DNA of 57,570 nucleotides from Candidatus Woesearchaeota archaeon (GTDB lineage Archaea; Nanobdellota; Nanobdellia; Woesearchaeales; DSVV01), in NCBI GenBank assembly GCA_016214075.1, contig JACRPI010000027.1, positions 1-57,570 on the forward strand, read 5' to 3'. This document shows, piece after piece, positions 38,882 through 47,900 of this stretch (position 1 is the first letter of the stretch; each line of letters starts with the position of its first letter). The translations under genes were made by a program, and so were the position numbers. The notes under the pieces are model-generated. The model was given only the letters and a program-made list of their open reading frames with translations, was not told where the DNA came from and ran no database searches.

Positions 38882-39724
38882 ATGACCTTCAACAAACTTC
38901 TCTTTGGGACAAGCGGTATTCCATTAAGCACACCGCAAAAAGGAAGATCAACTGCAACAGGAATACAACAAGTCAACAATCTCAGTCTTGACGCGATGGA
39001 GTTAGAGTTTGTGCAATCAGTCAATATTAAACTTGAAAAAGCGCCAGAAATAAAAAAAGTCGCGGAAGAAAGTGAAGTCGCGCTCACTTGCCATGGACAA
39101 TATTTCATCAATCTCGCGTCATTAGAAAAAGAAAAAATTCCTGCGAGCATTCAACGAATTCTCAACGCTGCGACAGTCGCGAACGCGTGTGGAGGATATA
39201 GCGTGACGTTTCATGCCGCGTTTTATCAAAAGCAGGATCCGCAGAAAGTGTATAACATAGTGAAAAAACACATGACAGAAGTAATGCAGCAAGTCAAAGA
39301 CGCGGGACTAAAAATATGGGTTCGGCCAGAAACAACAGGCAAGCCAACGCAGTTTGGAGATTTGAAAGAATTGTGCAATCTCAGCGCAGAGTTTGACCAA
39401 GTACTTCCATGCATTGATTTCGCGCATTTGCACGCGAGAACTGGCGGAAAGTTAAATACAAAAGATGAGTTCCATGAAATGCTGAGTTTCTATGAAAAGA
39501 CGTTGGGAAAAACAGCGCTGAAGGAAATGCATATTCATCTTGCGGGCATTAATTATTCAGAAAAAGGAGAGAGAAACCATCTTCCACTAAAAGAATCAGA
39601 TATGAATTATAAAGATCTGCTGAAAACACTCAAAGAATTTAACTGTACAGGTGTTTTGATCTGCGAAAGTCCAAATATTGAGCAGGACGCGTTATTGTTG
39701 AAGAAATATTATAATAGCATTTAA
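38882..39724 (+). CDS. nfo: Endonuclease IV (AP endonuclease)
   Basis: 280 residues of the TIM-barrel AP endonuclease family. Metal ligands: CHGQYFINLAS (His near 77), TFHAAFYQ (His near 114), VRPETTGKP (Glu near 150), CIDFAHLHARTG (Asp/His near 185), and the C-terminal LICESPN (Glu). It nicks abasic sites in DNA. Leaderless: TATATAAAC is about 25-30 bases before the ATG. Confidence 0.92.
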   Translation: MTFNKLLFGTSGIPLSTPQKGRSTATGIQQVNNLSLDAMELEFVQSVNIKLEKAPEIKKVAEESEVALTCHGQYFINLASLEKEKIPASIQRILNAATVANACGGYSVTFHAAFYQKQDPQKVYNIVKKHMTEVMQQVKDAGLKIWVRPETTGKPTQFGDLKELCNLSAEFDQVLPCIDFAHLHARTGGKLNTKDEFHEMLSFYEKTLGKTALKEMHIHLAGINYSEKGERNHLPLKESDMNYKDLLKTLKEFNCTGVLICESPNIEQDALLLKKYYNSI

Positions 39725-39883
39725 CTTCTCGTTATTTTTCGATTCATTGTTTATATTCTCAATCCGTTATAAAAAATTAATAATAGCATAGGGATTCAAT
39801 AGGACTGCAAGGCGATTCATGGAGCAGCAAGGCAAGGAGGAGCTGAGCAGTAAAAAAATTACGCGCACCAGCAAAGCAAAAAA

Positions 39884-39920
39884 TGTCAGGGGGACCCATT
39901 GCACAGAAGTGCAATGGGGT
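39884..39920. repeat. Dispersed hairpin repeat, family C, copy 2
   Basis: TGTCAGGGGGACCCATTGC (39884-39902), loop, then GCAATGGGGT form the stem CCCATTGCAC/GTGCAATGGG. The first 19 bases are identical to 25124-25142. It lies in a 296-base spacer after nfo that otherwise holds no recognisable gene; the 90 bases before it are purine rich (GGAGCAGCAAGGCAAGGAGG). Confidence 0.65.
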
Positions 39921-40020
39921 TTTATAGAGATAAGAACAGATCAAGCAATAATAAAATAAACAAAGAAAGAGAATAACAAAAACAACAACCAATAAATAGA
40001 AGCAACACCTAAAGAATGCA

Positions 40021-40455
40021 ATGATCCCAAAACTCGAAGAGCTGCAAACAACCCTGCATCTTCCAGGAAAAAAGTACTTCTCCGTAGAACAGGCGAATCT
40101 TCTTCTTCCACAAATTGAAGAGCATATTCTGGAAGTGCACCGATTGCTCGACGCGCTACGACTCCTGCTAAGCATTGAACTGGAATTCAATGATGAATTT
40201 CTGTCGCACGCAAAAAACATCCGCTACACGAAGGAATATCACAAACTCTACCTCACTATTTACAGTCATCTCGATGCAATCATCTCGCATGGCTGTTATG
40301 TCAAAGACATAGAACAAGGGCTTGTTGATTTTTACAGCAAGACAAAAGAAGGAAAAGAAATATTCCTCTGCTGGAAAATAGGAGAGAAAAGTATCCAACA
40401 TTGGCATTCGTTAGAAACAGGATTTTCTGAGAGAAAAGGGATCGAAGAGTTGTAA
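40021..40455 (+). CDS. DUF2203-family protein
   Basis: 144 residues. YFSVEQANLLLPQIEEHI at the start and the C-terminal EIFLCWKIGEKSIQHWHSLETGFSER are the two conserved blocks of DUF2203, a soluble helical family of unknown function in bacteria and archaea. An extra ~20-residue N-terminal part precedes the domain. It lies upstream of pepA, 52 bases away on the same strand. Confidence 0.85.
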   Translation: MIPKLEELQTTLHLPGKKYFSVEQANLLLPQIEEHILEVHRLLDALRLLLSIELEFNDEFLSHAKNIRYTKEYHKLYLTIYSHLDAIISHGCYVKDIEQGLVDFYSKTKEGKEIFLCWKIGEKSIQHWHSLETGFSERKGIEEL

Positions 40456-40507
40456 AAAAATCTTATTTTCTCAACCTTTAAATAGTTGAACAGATTGTCA
40501 TTTTCTC

Positions 40508-42073
40508 ATGAAATGGTTTACTTCTGAAGCAGGTGAGCAGAGCATGGATGTCAGCATAAAAACAGGACCAGTTGAGCATATAGAAACAGGAACACTTGTT
40601 ATTCCGCTATTCAAAAATATCGCGAACAAAACAGAAGCATACACAAAAGTGGACACCCTTTTCAACGACGCGTTAACAAAAATAGTCCACGATGATGATG
40701 AGTTTCACGTCAACAACAAAACATGTACCACATTAACATTAGGGAAAATTCACGCAAAGCGAATCATTCTCGCAAGTCTTGGTGATCCTGAAAAAGTAAC
40801 GTTAGAATCCTTAAGAAAACTCGCGGGAAAGATGGTCAAAGGATTGCAGCAATACAAAGAAAAAGATTTCACGATTATGAGTCCGTGTTATGGACTGAAA
40901 AACATCACTCCTGAACAAGCATACGCTGCGTTGACAGAAGGAGCAGTCTTAAGTTCGTATCTTTATGATACATACAAAACACAGGAAAAAGCAAAGAACA
41001 AAAAACCAACAAAACTTTTCTTTTATCTTGACGCAGATGAAAATCCAAGTGCAATCACCAAAGCAATAGAGCGCGCTGCGATCATCGCAGAACATGCAAA
41101 CGCAGTCAAAGATCTTGCGAATGGTCCGTCAAATCTGGTCACGCCAACGTATCTCGCGGAAACAGCGAGAAAGTACGCGAAAAAGTGTGGGATGAAATGC
41201 ACAATTCTTGATGAAGCGGATATGCGCAGACAAGGCATGAATTGCATTCTTGCGGTCAGCCAAGGAAGCAGCCAAAAACCTGCGTTAATTGTCGTAGAGT
41301 ATAGAGGGTCAAAAGCAAAAGCGCCAATCGCATTGGTCGGAAAAGGAGTGACTTTTGATTCAGGGGGAATAAACCTCAAACCAACAGGTTCCATTGAAAC
41401 AATGAAACATGACATGACTGGTGGCGCGATTATGCTTAATGTCATTAAAACTGCGGCAGAATTAAAATTACCAATAAATCTCGTTGCGATTGTTCCAACA
41501 GTGGAAAACATGCCGTCTGGAACAGCGGTAAAGCCAGGAGACGTCGTTAAAGCATCCAATGGAAAAACAGTAGAGATCATGAATACAGACGCGGAAGGAA
41601 GATTAATTCTATCTGACGCGCTGCATTTTGCGACAAAGTTCAAACCAGAAGAAATTATTGACATCGCGACGTTGACAGGCGCGGCGTTTGTCGCGTTGGG
41701 AAAATCAGTCACCGCGATTATGGGCAATGAACAAAACATGGTTGATCGCATGATCATTGCGGGAAATGAAACATTTGAACGCTGCTGGCAACTTCCATTA
41801 TTTGATGATTTCAGTGAAAGTATCAAAGGCGATGTCGCGGATATCAAAAATATTGGTGGACCAAAAGGAGAGGCAGGCACGATTGCTGGCGCGGTGTTCT
41901 TGAAGGAGTTTATCGGAGACAGCAAGTGGCTGCATCTTGATATTGGCGGCACATCCTGGGCAGATGGAGATAATGATTATGTGCAAAAAGGTTCAACAGG
42001 AGTTGGATTGCGATTGCTTGTACAATATTTGGAAAACAGTACAAAGAAAGAAACAGTAGAAGAAAAGAAATGA
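40508..42073 (+). CDS. pepA: Leucyl aminopeptidase (M17)
   Basis: 521 residues. The C-terminal catalytic domain holds the two-zinc site: LVGKGVTFDSGGINLKP (Lys and Asp) near 277, HDMTGGAIML near 303, and NTDAEGRLILSDAL near 358 (Asp, Glu, Arg). It removes N-terminal amino acids from peptides in the cytosol. The N-terminal domain is complete. TTTAAATAG promoter about 30 bases upstream. Bacterial-type family. Confidence 0.95.
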   Translation: MKWFTSEAGEQSMDVSIKTGPVEHIETGTLVIPLFKNIANKTEAYTKVDTLFNDALTKIVHDDDEFHVNNKTCTTLTLGKIHAKRIILASLGDPEKVTLESLRKLAGKMVKGLQQYKEKDFTIMSPCYGLKNITPEQAYAALTEGAVLSSYLYDTYKTQEKAKNKKPTKLFFYLDADENPSAITKAIERAAIIAEHANAVKDLANGPSNLVTPTYLAETARKYAKKCGMKCTILDEADMRRQGMNCILAVSQGSSQKPALIVVEYRGSKAKAPIALVGKGVTFDSGGINLKPTGSIETMKHDMTGGAIMLNVIKTAAELKLPINLVAIVPTVENMPSGTAVKPGDVVKASNGKTVEIMNTDAEGRLILSDALHFATKFKPEEIIDIATLTGAAFVALGKSVTAIMGNEQNMVDRMIIAGNETFERCWQLPLFDDFSESIKGDVADIKNIGGPKGEAGTIAGAVFLKEFIGDSKWLHLDIGGTSWADGDNDYVQKGSTGVGLRLLVQYLENSTKKETVEEKK

Positions 42074-42212
42074 AGTATCATTCCTCTGGAAAAGAAAGAA
42101 CCCCACAAGACAAAACTTGTGTCTCGTGCGGTTATTCTCAGTAAAGCAGTGCCACTCCCCACACTAGACACGCCAGCGTGAAGTATATAAAGTTGGAAAA
42201 TAATCTTATTTT

Positions 42213-43058
42213 ATGGCTGATGAAAACAAACACTTAGTAGTATTTCAAGATAAAAAAATAAGAAGAATATGGTATAATGAGGAATGGTATTTTTCTGTTG
42301 TTGATGTTGTTGAAGCTCTTACTGAAAGCAATAATCCACGAAACTATTGGTCAATGCTTAAAACAAGGGAAGCTGAACAAGGAATTGAACTGTCCACAAA
42401 TTGTGTACAGTTGAAACTTCCTGCTGAAGATGGAAAATTACGAGAGACAGATTGTGCCAATACACGGACATTATTCCGTATCATTCAATCAATTCCATCA
42501 AAGAAAGCAGAACCTTTCAAACAGTGGTTAGCGCAAGTAGGGTATGAACGAATTCAAGAGATAGAAAACCCTGAACTGGCACAAGACCGAGTAAAAGAAT
42601 ACTACGAACTCAAAGGATATCCCAAAGATTGGATTGATAAAAGACTCAGAGGCATAGCAATACGGCAAGAACTGACAGAAGAATGGAAAGGAAGGGGTAT
42701 AACAGAAGAAACAGACTTTGCAATCTTAACAAATGAGATTACAAAAGCAACGTTTGGAAAGACAGTACAAGAATACAAAGATTTCAAAGGAATAAGTAAG
42801 AAAAATCAAAACTTACGAGATCATATGAGTGATTGGGAGCTCATTTTTACTATGTTTGGAGAGAAAGCGACAACAGATATAACAAAAACAAGAGATGCAC
42901 AAGGATTTTATGAGAATAAACAAGCTGCGCAAAGAGGAGGGCAAATAGCACAGAACGCGAGAAAGGAACTAGAGCAGGAAACTGGAGAAAATGTCGTTTC
43001 CAAAAACAATTTTTTGAACTTAACGGAAAAGAAAAAGCTTGAAAATAAGAAGATATAA
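42213..43058 (+). CDS. BRO-N domain, DinD-like protein
   Basis: 281 residues. The BRO-N domain is visible as KIRRIWYNEEWYFSVVDVVEAL near residue 14 with NPRNYWSMLK and the end KAEPFKQWLAQVGYERIQEI. The C-terminal half (DFAILTNEITKATFGKTVQEYK and the final helical region) resembles DinD/phage antirepressor-like proteins. DNA-binding; often of phage or mobile origin. Its codon use is AT-rich compared with neighbours, and a TATATAAAG promoter makes it leaderless. Likely a recent acquisition. Confidence 0.85.
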   Translation: MADENKHLVVFQDKKIRRIWYNEEWYFSVVDVVEALTESNNPRNYWSMLKTREAEQGIELSTNCVQLKLPAEDGKLRETDCANTRTLFRIIQSIPSKKAEPFKQWLAQVGYERIQEIENPELAQDRVKEYYELKGYPKDWIDKRLRGIAIRQELTEEWKGRGITEETDFAILTNEITKATFGKTVQEYKDFKGISKKNQNLRDHMSDWELIFTMFGEKATTDITKTRDAQGFYENKQAAQRGGQIAQNARKELEQETGENVVSKNNFLNLTEKKKLENKKI

Positions 43059-43144
43059 AAAATGAGGGTATTTTTTCTTCAATTCACAAACTATAAAAAC
43101 TGCGCCTTCTTCATTTTGGCATTAAGAAATAAGGAGTGATAACA

Positions 43145-44251
43145 ATGGTAACATTCGATAACTTTGGTCCGGAAAAGATTCTTGAAGTATATAATCCAAA
43201 AATAGGCGTGCATGGATTTGTCGTCATCGACAACACCGCGCTTGGTCCTGGAAAAGGCGGCATTCGTATGACTCCAACAGTTTCTATTACAGAAGTATCA
43301 CGATTAGCGCGAGCAATGACCTGGAAAAACGCGCTTGCGGATCTCCCCTTTGGCGGCGCGAAAGCAGGCATTATCGCGGATGACAGAAAAATATCACAGG
43401 AAAAGAAAGACGAACTCGTCGCTGCGTTTTCCGAAGCGCTAAAAGCAGTCTGTCCATCTTTATATGTCGCAGGACCTGACATGAACATGGCAGAGCATGA
43501 AATGGAAGTCTTCGCGAAAGCAAATGGCTCGATGAAAGCGTGCACGGGAAAACCAAAAACAATTGGCGGAATTCCGCATGAACTCGGCAGTACAGGATTT
43601 GGGTGTTTCCATTCCATGCTTGTCGCGTTAAAGCACATGAAAAAAGATGTCAAAGGAATTCGTGTCGCGATTGAAGGATTTGGAAATGTTGGCTGGTTTG
43701 TCGCAAAGTTCGTGACAGAAGCAGGAGGCAAAGTGGTCGCGGTTTCTGATTCAAAAGGACTTATCGTCAATCAAAAAGGATTTGACTTTGAAAAACTCGC
43801 GAAAACAAAAGCTGAGAAAAAAACAGTCACGTTGTATGGCGAAGGAACAGTGCATCCTGCTGAAGAAGTGATTGCGGTGGATTGCGACGTCCTCGTGACT
43901 GCGGCGATTCCAGATTTACTTAAAGACAGCGATGTTTCAAAAGTGAAAGCAAAATTGATTGTTGAAGGAAGTAATATTCCGATGAGTGTCAACGCGGAGA
44001 AAATGTTGCACGAAAAAGGAATTCTTGTCGTGCCTGACTTTGTCGCGAACGCGGGCGGCGTTATTTCTTCGTGGGTAGAACATATTGGTAAAGATGAAAA
44101 ATATATGTTCAAAGTCGTCGAAGAAAAGATTGTGCGGAATACAGAAGAAGTCTTAACCCGCGCAGCGAAAGAGAAGAAGATGCCACGTATGGTCGCAGAA
44201 CAGATCGCGCAGGAACGCGTGCTCAAGAAGTGTACGACGTGTAAGGTTTGA
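43145..44251 (+). CDS. Glu/Leu/Phe/Val dehydrogenase
   Basis: 368 residues, shorter than typical hexameric GDH (~420). GPGKGGIRMTP, ARAMTWKNALADLPFGGAKAG (catalytic Lys), AGPDMNM and the Rossmann motif VAIEGFGNVGWFVAKFV near 183 are present, then DFVANAGGVISSWVE. It oxidatively deaminates glutamate or a branched-chain amino acid. Start set by GGAGTG before ATG 43145. A C-terminal CTTC pair is seen (KKCTTCKV). Confidence 0.9.
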   Translation: MVTFDNFGPEKILEVYNPKIGVHGFVVIDNTALGPGKGGIRMTPTVSITEVSRLARAMTWKNALADLPFGGAKAGIIADDRKISQEKKDELVAAFSEALKAVCPSLYVAGPDMNMAEHEMEVFAKANGSMKACTGKPKTIGGIPHELGSTGFGCFHSMLVALKHMKKDVKGIRVAIEGFGNVGWFVAKFVTEAGGKVVAVSDSKGLIVNQKGFDFEKLAKTKAEKKTVTLYGEGTVHPAEEVIAVDCDVLVTAAIPDLLKDSDVSKVKAKLIVEGSNIPMSVNAEKMLHEKGILVVPDFVANAGGVISSWVEHIGKDEKYMFKVVEEKIVRNTEEVLTRAAKEKKMPRMVAEQIAQERVLKKCTTCKV

Positions 44252-44255
44252 GAAT

Positions 44256-44879
44256 ATGGATGTTCGATTGATTGGAATTATATTAATTATACTCAACTTT
44301 ATCCTTGTAATCGGCTCTCTGGTAATACTATTATTGTATGTATTGAGAATTAGACCATTCAAAAAAAGAAAAAAAGGACAAATAGATTTATCAAAAAGTG
44401 ATAAACAAATACATAATAAAATCACAATAAGGAACAGCATTTACTTTGTAATCATCACATCCATCATTTCTTTTTTACTATGGTTTATTGAACCAATAAT
44501 GATAGCATTATTCAATCTTAAAGAATATAGTAGCGGTATTGAGTTAGGTTATACTTTCTTTGTGATTGGAGTAAATTTGACTGTTTATTATTTTGTCCTA
44601 AAAGAAACGTTAAAAAGAATAGATAAGAAAGCAATAGAGTTTGATAAAAACAGGATATGCATATGGTTCTTTTTTGTGACGGGAATAGTCAATTTTATGG
44701 CAGAATTACTTATAGGGGCAACATTTTCTATCATCACCAAAGTACCTTTAAGTGAAGCAGAATTTTCTCAGCCATTTGGATTGCTACCTGCTATAGTAGC
44801 AATTTATCTTTCAAGTAAGTATAAACGAAAGAAAAACAACGAAAAGACAGAAATACTCACCAAAACAACAAAATATTAA
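44256..44879 (+). CDS. Integral membrane protein, five helices
   Basis: 207 residues with helices near 5-28, 65-82, 92-112, 130-150 and 160-183 and a basic loop after the first helix (RIRPFKKRKKGQ). No family recognised. Codon use is AT-rich with almost no GCG, unlike gdh and other housekeeping genes beside it, so it may be newly acquired. It starts four bases after the dehydrogenase stop. Confidence 0.65.
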   Translation: MDVRLIGIILIILNFILVIGSLVILLLYVLRIRPFKKRKKGQIDLSKSDKQIHNKITIRNSIYFVIITSIISFLLWFIEPIMIALFNLKEYSSGIELGYTFFVIGVNLTVYYFVLKETLKRIDKKAIEFDKNRICIWFFFVTGIVNFMAELLIGATFSIITKVPLSEAEFSQPFGLLPAIVAIYLSSKYKRKKNNEKTEILTKTTKY

Positions 44880-44903
44880 TACTCTTCTTGCCATAAAACC
44901 AGC

Positions 44904-45014
44904 ATGCAAATCCCCCAACAAGTAGGATGTTCCTTTTGTGGCAATGAGCTCGAGGAAAAGGCAACGTACTGCGACGAATGTGGAATGGATATTGAGAAAG
45001 AAGAGAAAGAATAA
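44904..45014 (+). CDS. Zinc-ribbon mini-protein, 36 residues
   Basis: A short frame reads VGCSFCGNELEEKATYCDECGMDIEK... with two CxxC pairs (9/12 and 23/26), a rubredoxin-like zinc knuckle. The stop TAA abuts the purA stop on the other strand with no spacer. Too short for automatic calling but strongly patterned. Role unknown; such mini-ribbons may act in transcription or as adaptors. Confidence 0.7.
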   Translation: MQIPQQVGCSFCGNELEEKATYCDECGMDIEKEEKE

Positions 45015-46352
45015 TTACTCAACAAAAATCGTCTGTTCCCGTTCAGGTCCGACAGAAATCACTGAAATAGGGTTTCCTATTGCTTCTTCTAGTTTCTTAA
45101 TGTATGCTTGACAGTTGTCAGGAAGCTGGTCAATAGAAGTGCAAGAAGTAATATCTGTATTCCAGCCAAGAACAGAAACATACACGGGTTTCACACGAGA
45201 CAAAATCTCGGCATTACTTGGAAATACATCAAGCGGCTTCCCATTGTACTCATATCCAACACAAATCTTAATCTCCTCAAATGAGCTCAACACATCGAGC
45301 TTTGTAAGAATAATCCCCGTCATGCCATTCACCAGAATAGAATGTTTCGCAAGCACTGCGTCAAACCACCCACAGCGTCGCGGTCGTTTGGTTGTTGCGC
45401 CATATTCATGCCCAATTGCGCGAAGTTTCTCTCCAACAGCATCCTGCAATTCAGTCGGAAATGGTCCTTCTCCCACACGAGTCGTGTACGCCTTAAAGAT
45501 ACCATACACATTGCCAATGTAACGGGGCGCAATACCAGAACCTGTGCAAGCGCCACCAGCTGTCGTACTGGAAGAGGTCACAAAAGGATACGTCCCATGA
45601 TCAACATCGAGGAATGTTCCCTGCGCGCCTTCCAAGACAACCTTTTCATGACTAATAATCGCATTATGAAGAAGGACAGGAGTATTGCAAATCGAAGACA
45701 ATAAAGGAGTCAAGATCGCGGTATATTCCACAAGAATCTGATGTTTATCAAGCCAATGTTCAAGAGAAAAATAACGAGTAATATCGACCTCAGCATACTT
45801 CATGTCGCGAAGCATTTCCTGCACATCATAAACAGAAGTGCAATGTTGTTGTAGGGAATACACAGCTGCGTCATATTGCGCGTTGAATTTTTCCGCAAAG
45901 AGATGAGGAGTCAAGAAATCGCCAAAGCGAATGCCAACACGGTTAATTTTGTCCGCGTACGCTGGACCAATGCCACGACCTGTTGTTCCGAGGCGTCCTT
46001 TATGATGAAGCCCATCAAGAAGGCGATGCCACGGAAAAAGAATGTGCGCCTGATCGCTGAGAAATAATCTGCCAGAAACAGAAATTCCCGCTTCATGAAG
46101 AACATCAAGTTCTTCTTTGAGCGCGAGAAGATCAACAACAACACCATTGCCAATCACATTTTTCGTGTGCGGATAGAGAATACCGGATGGCACTAAATGA
46201 AGAATTGTTTCTTTGCCGTTGACGTTGAGGGTGTGTCCTGCGTTTGCGCCTCCTTGATAGCGAACAATGTACGCTGCGTCTTTCGCGAAAACATCGACAA
46301 GTTTGCCTTTGCCTTCATCGCCAAATTGCCCGCCAATAATTACAGAAACCAT
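45015..46352 (-). CDS. purA: Adenylosuccinate synthetase
   Basis: 445 residues from ATG 46352. GGQFGDEGKGKLVDVFA is the P-loop and catalytic Asp; GGANAGHTL, GTTGRGIGPAYADKINR and VLEGAQGTFLDVDHGTYPFVTSS follow in order. It joins aspartate to IMP in AMP synthesis. An upstream frame to 46592 passes through palindromic repeats and is rejected. AATATAAAC on the minus strand near 46375 is the promoter. Confidence 0.95.
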   Translation of the reverse strand: MVSVIIGGQFGDEGKGKLVDVFAKDAAYIVRYQGGANAGHTLNVNGKETILHLVPSGILYPHTKNVIGNGVVVDLLALKEELDVLHEAGISVSGRLFLSDQAHILFPWHRLLDGLHHKGRLGTTGRGIGPAYADKINRVGIRFGDFLTPHLFAEKFNAQYDAAVYSLQQHCTSVYDVQEMLRDMKYAEVDITRYFSLEHWLDKHQILVEYTAILTPLLSSICNTPVLLHNAIISHEKVVLEGAQGTFLDVDHGTYPFVTSSSTTAGGACTGSGIAPRYIGNVYGIFKAYTTRVGEGPFPTELQDAVGEKLRAIGHEYGATTKRPRRCGWFDAVLAKHSILVNGMTGIILTKLDVLSSFEEIKICVGYEYNGKPLDVFPSNAEILSRVKPVYVSVLGWNTDITSCTSIDQLPDNCQAYIKKLEEAIGNPISVISVGPEREQTIFVE

Positions 46353-46418
46353 AATATCAGTGAGAGTTGCTGAGTTTATATTGTTTATCGTTTGGGAATA
46401 GAATTCAAAAATGAAAAT

Positions 46419-46486
46419 GAGACGCTCGACAAATGCTCGCGTCTCAGCACATAGGCTCTCGCATGAAACGCTCGAGCCTATGTGCT
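46419..46486. repeat. Dispersed palindromic element, family A, copy 2
   Basis: GAGACGC/GCGTCTC and AGCACATAGGCTC/GAGCCTATGTGCT (13-bp perfect stem). It matches 5764-5839 in order and spacing, shares GCTCGCGTCTC, and differs at three base pairs that co-vary to keep pairing. About 60 bases upstream of purA. Confidence 0.75.
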
Positions 46487-46496
46487 TTAATACGGT

Positions 46497-46609
46497 AAAA
46501 AAATAACAACAATGGCGCCGACGCGACGGGGGATGACCCCTTGGGGTGTCGCGTAGGACAAAATTCAGAGAATTTTGTCCGTAGGCCGCCATTATTGTTG
46601 TTATTTTTT
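46497..46609. repeat. Dispersed palindromic element, family B-like, copy 3
   Basis: Outer arms AATAACAACAATGGCG/CGCCATTATTGTTGTTATT enclose ACGCGAC/GTCGCGT and GGACAAAATTC/GAATTTTGTCC with GTAGGAC between, a three-way junction. It directly follows a family A unit, as at 5764-6085. The 340-base region between purA and the next gene is otherwise empty. Confidence 0.7.
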
Positions 46610-46694
46610 CCTGATTTTCGTTTAGTAAAAGAAGATCATGTCATACACTCCAAAAAAACAAAATATTAAATAAAGTACAAAATAAAGAGATAAC

Positions 46695-47333
46695 ATGTTC
46701 GGCTTAAATCAAGATGAAATAAATCTATTCAGAAAATACGATACACCACAAAAAATCCAAGATCTTATAGACACCATTCCCATTAACTTTGAAGCGTCAG
46801 GAGAAGATACATTTTTTTCTCCGCGGGAAGTACTCAAACAAAATCGCGCGCATTGCATAGAGGCGGCGTGTCTTGCAGCGGCAATCCTCCAATTTCACGG
46901 ACAACCTCCATTAATTGTCGATCTCACTGCGGTAAAGAGTGATGAAGATCATGTCATAGCAGTGTTTAAGCAGCATGGACATTGGGGCGCTATTTCAAAA
47001 ACAAATCATGCGGTCTTAAGATATAGAGAGCCTGTCTATAAAACAATTCGAGAATTAGTCATGTCATACTTTCATGAGTATATCAAAAATGAAACAAAAA
47101 AGAAAACATTGCGTTCATACACAAACCCCATAAACCTAAAACAATTTAATGCAAAGAACTGGATAACAGACGAAGAATACATAGGTTATATTGTGGATAA
47201 GATTGATGCGACAAAGCATTTTCCTATTCTTTCAAGAAAGCAGATCGCGACATTGCGAAGAGCGGATGACATAGAAATCAAGAGCGGAAAAATACATGAG
47301 TGGAGAGGAAAACATCATCCAAAGAAGATATAG
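46695..47333 (+). CDS. Transglutaminase-like cysteine protein
   Basis: 212 residues. The Cys-His-Asp/Asn pattern of transglutaminase-like folds is seen as QNRAHCIEAACLAAAIL (Cys near 57), DEDHVIAVFKQHGHWGAISKTNH (His near 77, further polar residue near 95). The C-terminal half is basic (EIKSGKIHEWRGKHHPKKI). Function is likely a peptidase or ligase-like activity; substrate unknown. Monocistronic, TTAAATAAAG promoter. Confidence 0.6.
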   Translation: MFGLNQDEINLFRKYDTPQKIQDLIDTIPINFEASGEDTFFSPREVLKQNRAHCIEAACLAAAILQFHGQPPLIVDLTAVKSDEDHVIAVFKQHGHWGAISKTNHAVLRYREPVYKTIRELVMSYFHEYIKNETKKKTLRSYTNPINLKQFNAKNWITDEEYIGYIVDKIDATKHFPILSRKQIATLRRADDIEIKSGKIHEWRGKHHPKKI

Positions 47334-47357
47334 TTGAAGTGTCAATATTTCGAACAT

Positions 47358-47693
47358 TTATCCTAACTCATTCAAGAAATCATCAATATCGCCATTTGCA
47401 GAAGAATCTGTCTTAGATGACGAAGAACTTGTTTTAGGGGTCGTTGTTTTTGTCGTCGTAGTCTTCGACGTATTCGTCTTATTCGCGGAAGTATTTGAAA
47501 CACTCACTTTTACCGCAGCCTGTTCTTGCACAGCTTTCTCATCAGCAATAGCCTGTTCTTGTCCCTCAAGCAAGCTATCCACTTCTGCGTCAGAAGTATC
47601 AACTGCGCGAAGTTTTGAAAGACCCATCACTACCGCGACAATGAGCGCGATAAAAACCAAAATAAACAAACCATTGATGAGGAGTTTTTTCAT
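47358..47693 (-). CDS. Single-pass membrane protein with Ser/Thr/Lys-rich tail
   Basis: 111 residues. Helix LFILVFIALIVAVVMGL (9-25), then a charged stretch and low-complexity Thr/Ser/Lys tail (TSANKTNTSKTTTTKTTT region). Acidic end DIDDFLNELG. Surface-exposed linker likely. Last gene of an operon with two other secreted acidic proteins. Confidence 0.6.
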   Translation of the reverse strand: MKKLLINGLFILVFIALIVAVVMGLSKLRAVDTSDAEVDSLLEGQEQAIADEKAVQEQAAVKVSVSNTSANKTNTSKTTTTKTTTPKTSSSSSKTDSSANGDIDDFLNELG

Positions 47694-47697
47694 GGAT

Positions 47698-47892
47698 CTA
47701 CCAGCTCATATCATCAAGATCTTCTGTCAACTGATCAACGACCTCAGGATCATATGCAGTTGCGGATTCTTCTGTTGTTTCAGTTTCATCAGTTGTTTCT
47801 TCTGTTTCAGCTGCTTCTTTGTCTGCGCAACCGATAACAGACAAAAATAAAACAACCAAAACAAAAATAAGGAATACATGTTTGTAGTTCAT
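47698..47892 (-). CDS. Small acidic lipoprotein
   Basis: 64 residues. Signal peptide with lipobox LSVIGC (Cys near 22), then Glu/Thr-rich linker (ETEETTDETETTEE) and DPEVVDQLTEDLDDMSW. It ends like its operon neighbours with Asp/Leu-rich residues. Function unknown. Confidence 0.6.
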   Translation of the reverse strand: MNYKHVFLIFVLVVLFLSVIGCADKEAAETEETTDETETTEESATAYDPEVVDQLTEDLDDMSW

Positions 47893-47900
47893 AGTCTCAC

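Noticed and set aside
41023-41952. 309-codon frame antisense to pepA
   Set aside because: pepA motifs are unambiguous; the antisense frame is Ser/Ile/Phe-rich with no protein-like pattern.
46353-46592. N-terminal extension of purA
   Set aside because: It translates through repeat families A and B; adenylosuccinate synthetase starts at the P-loop segment MVSVIIGGQ.
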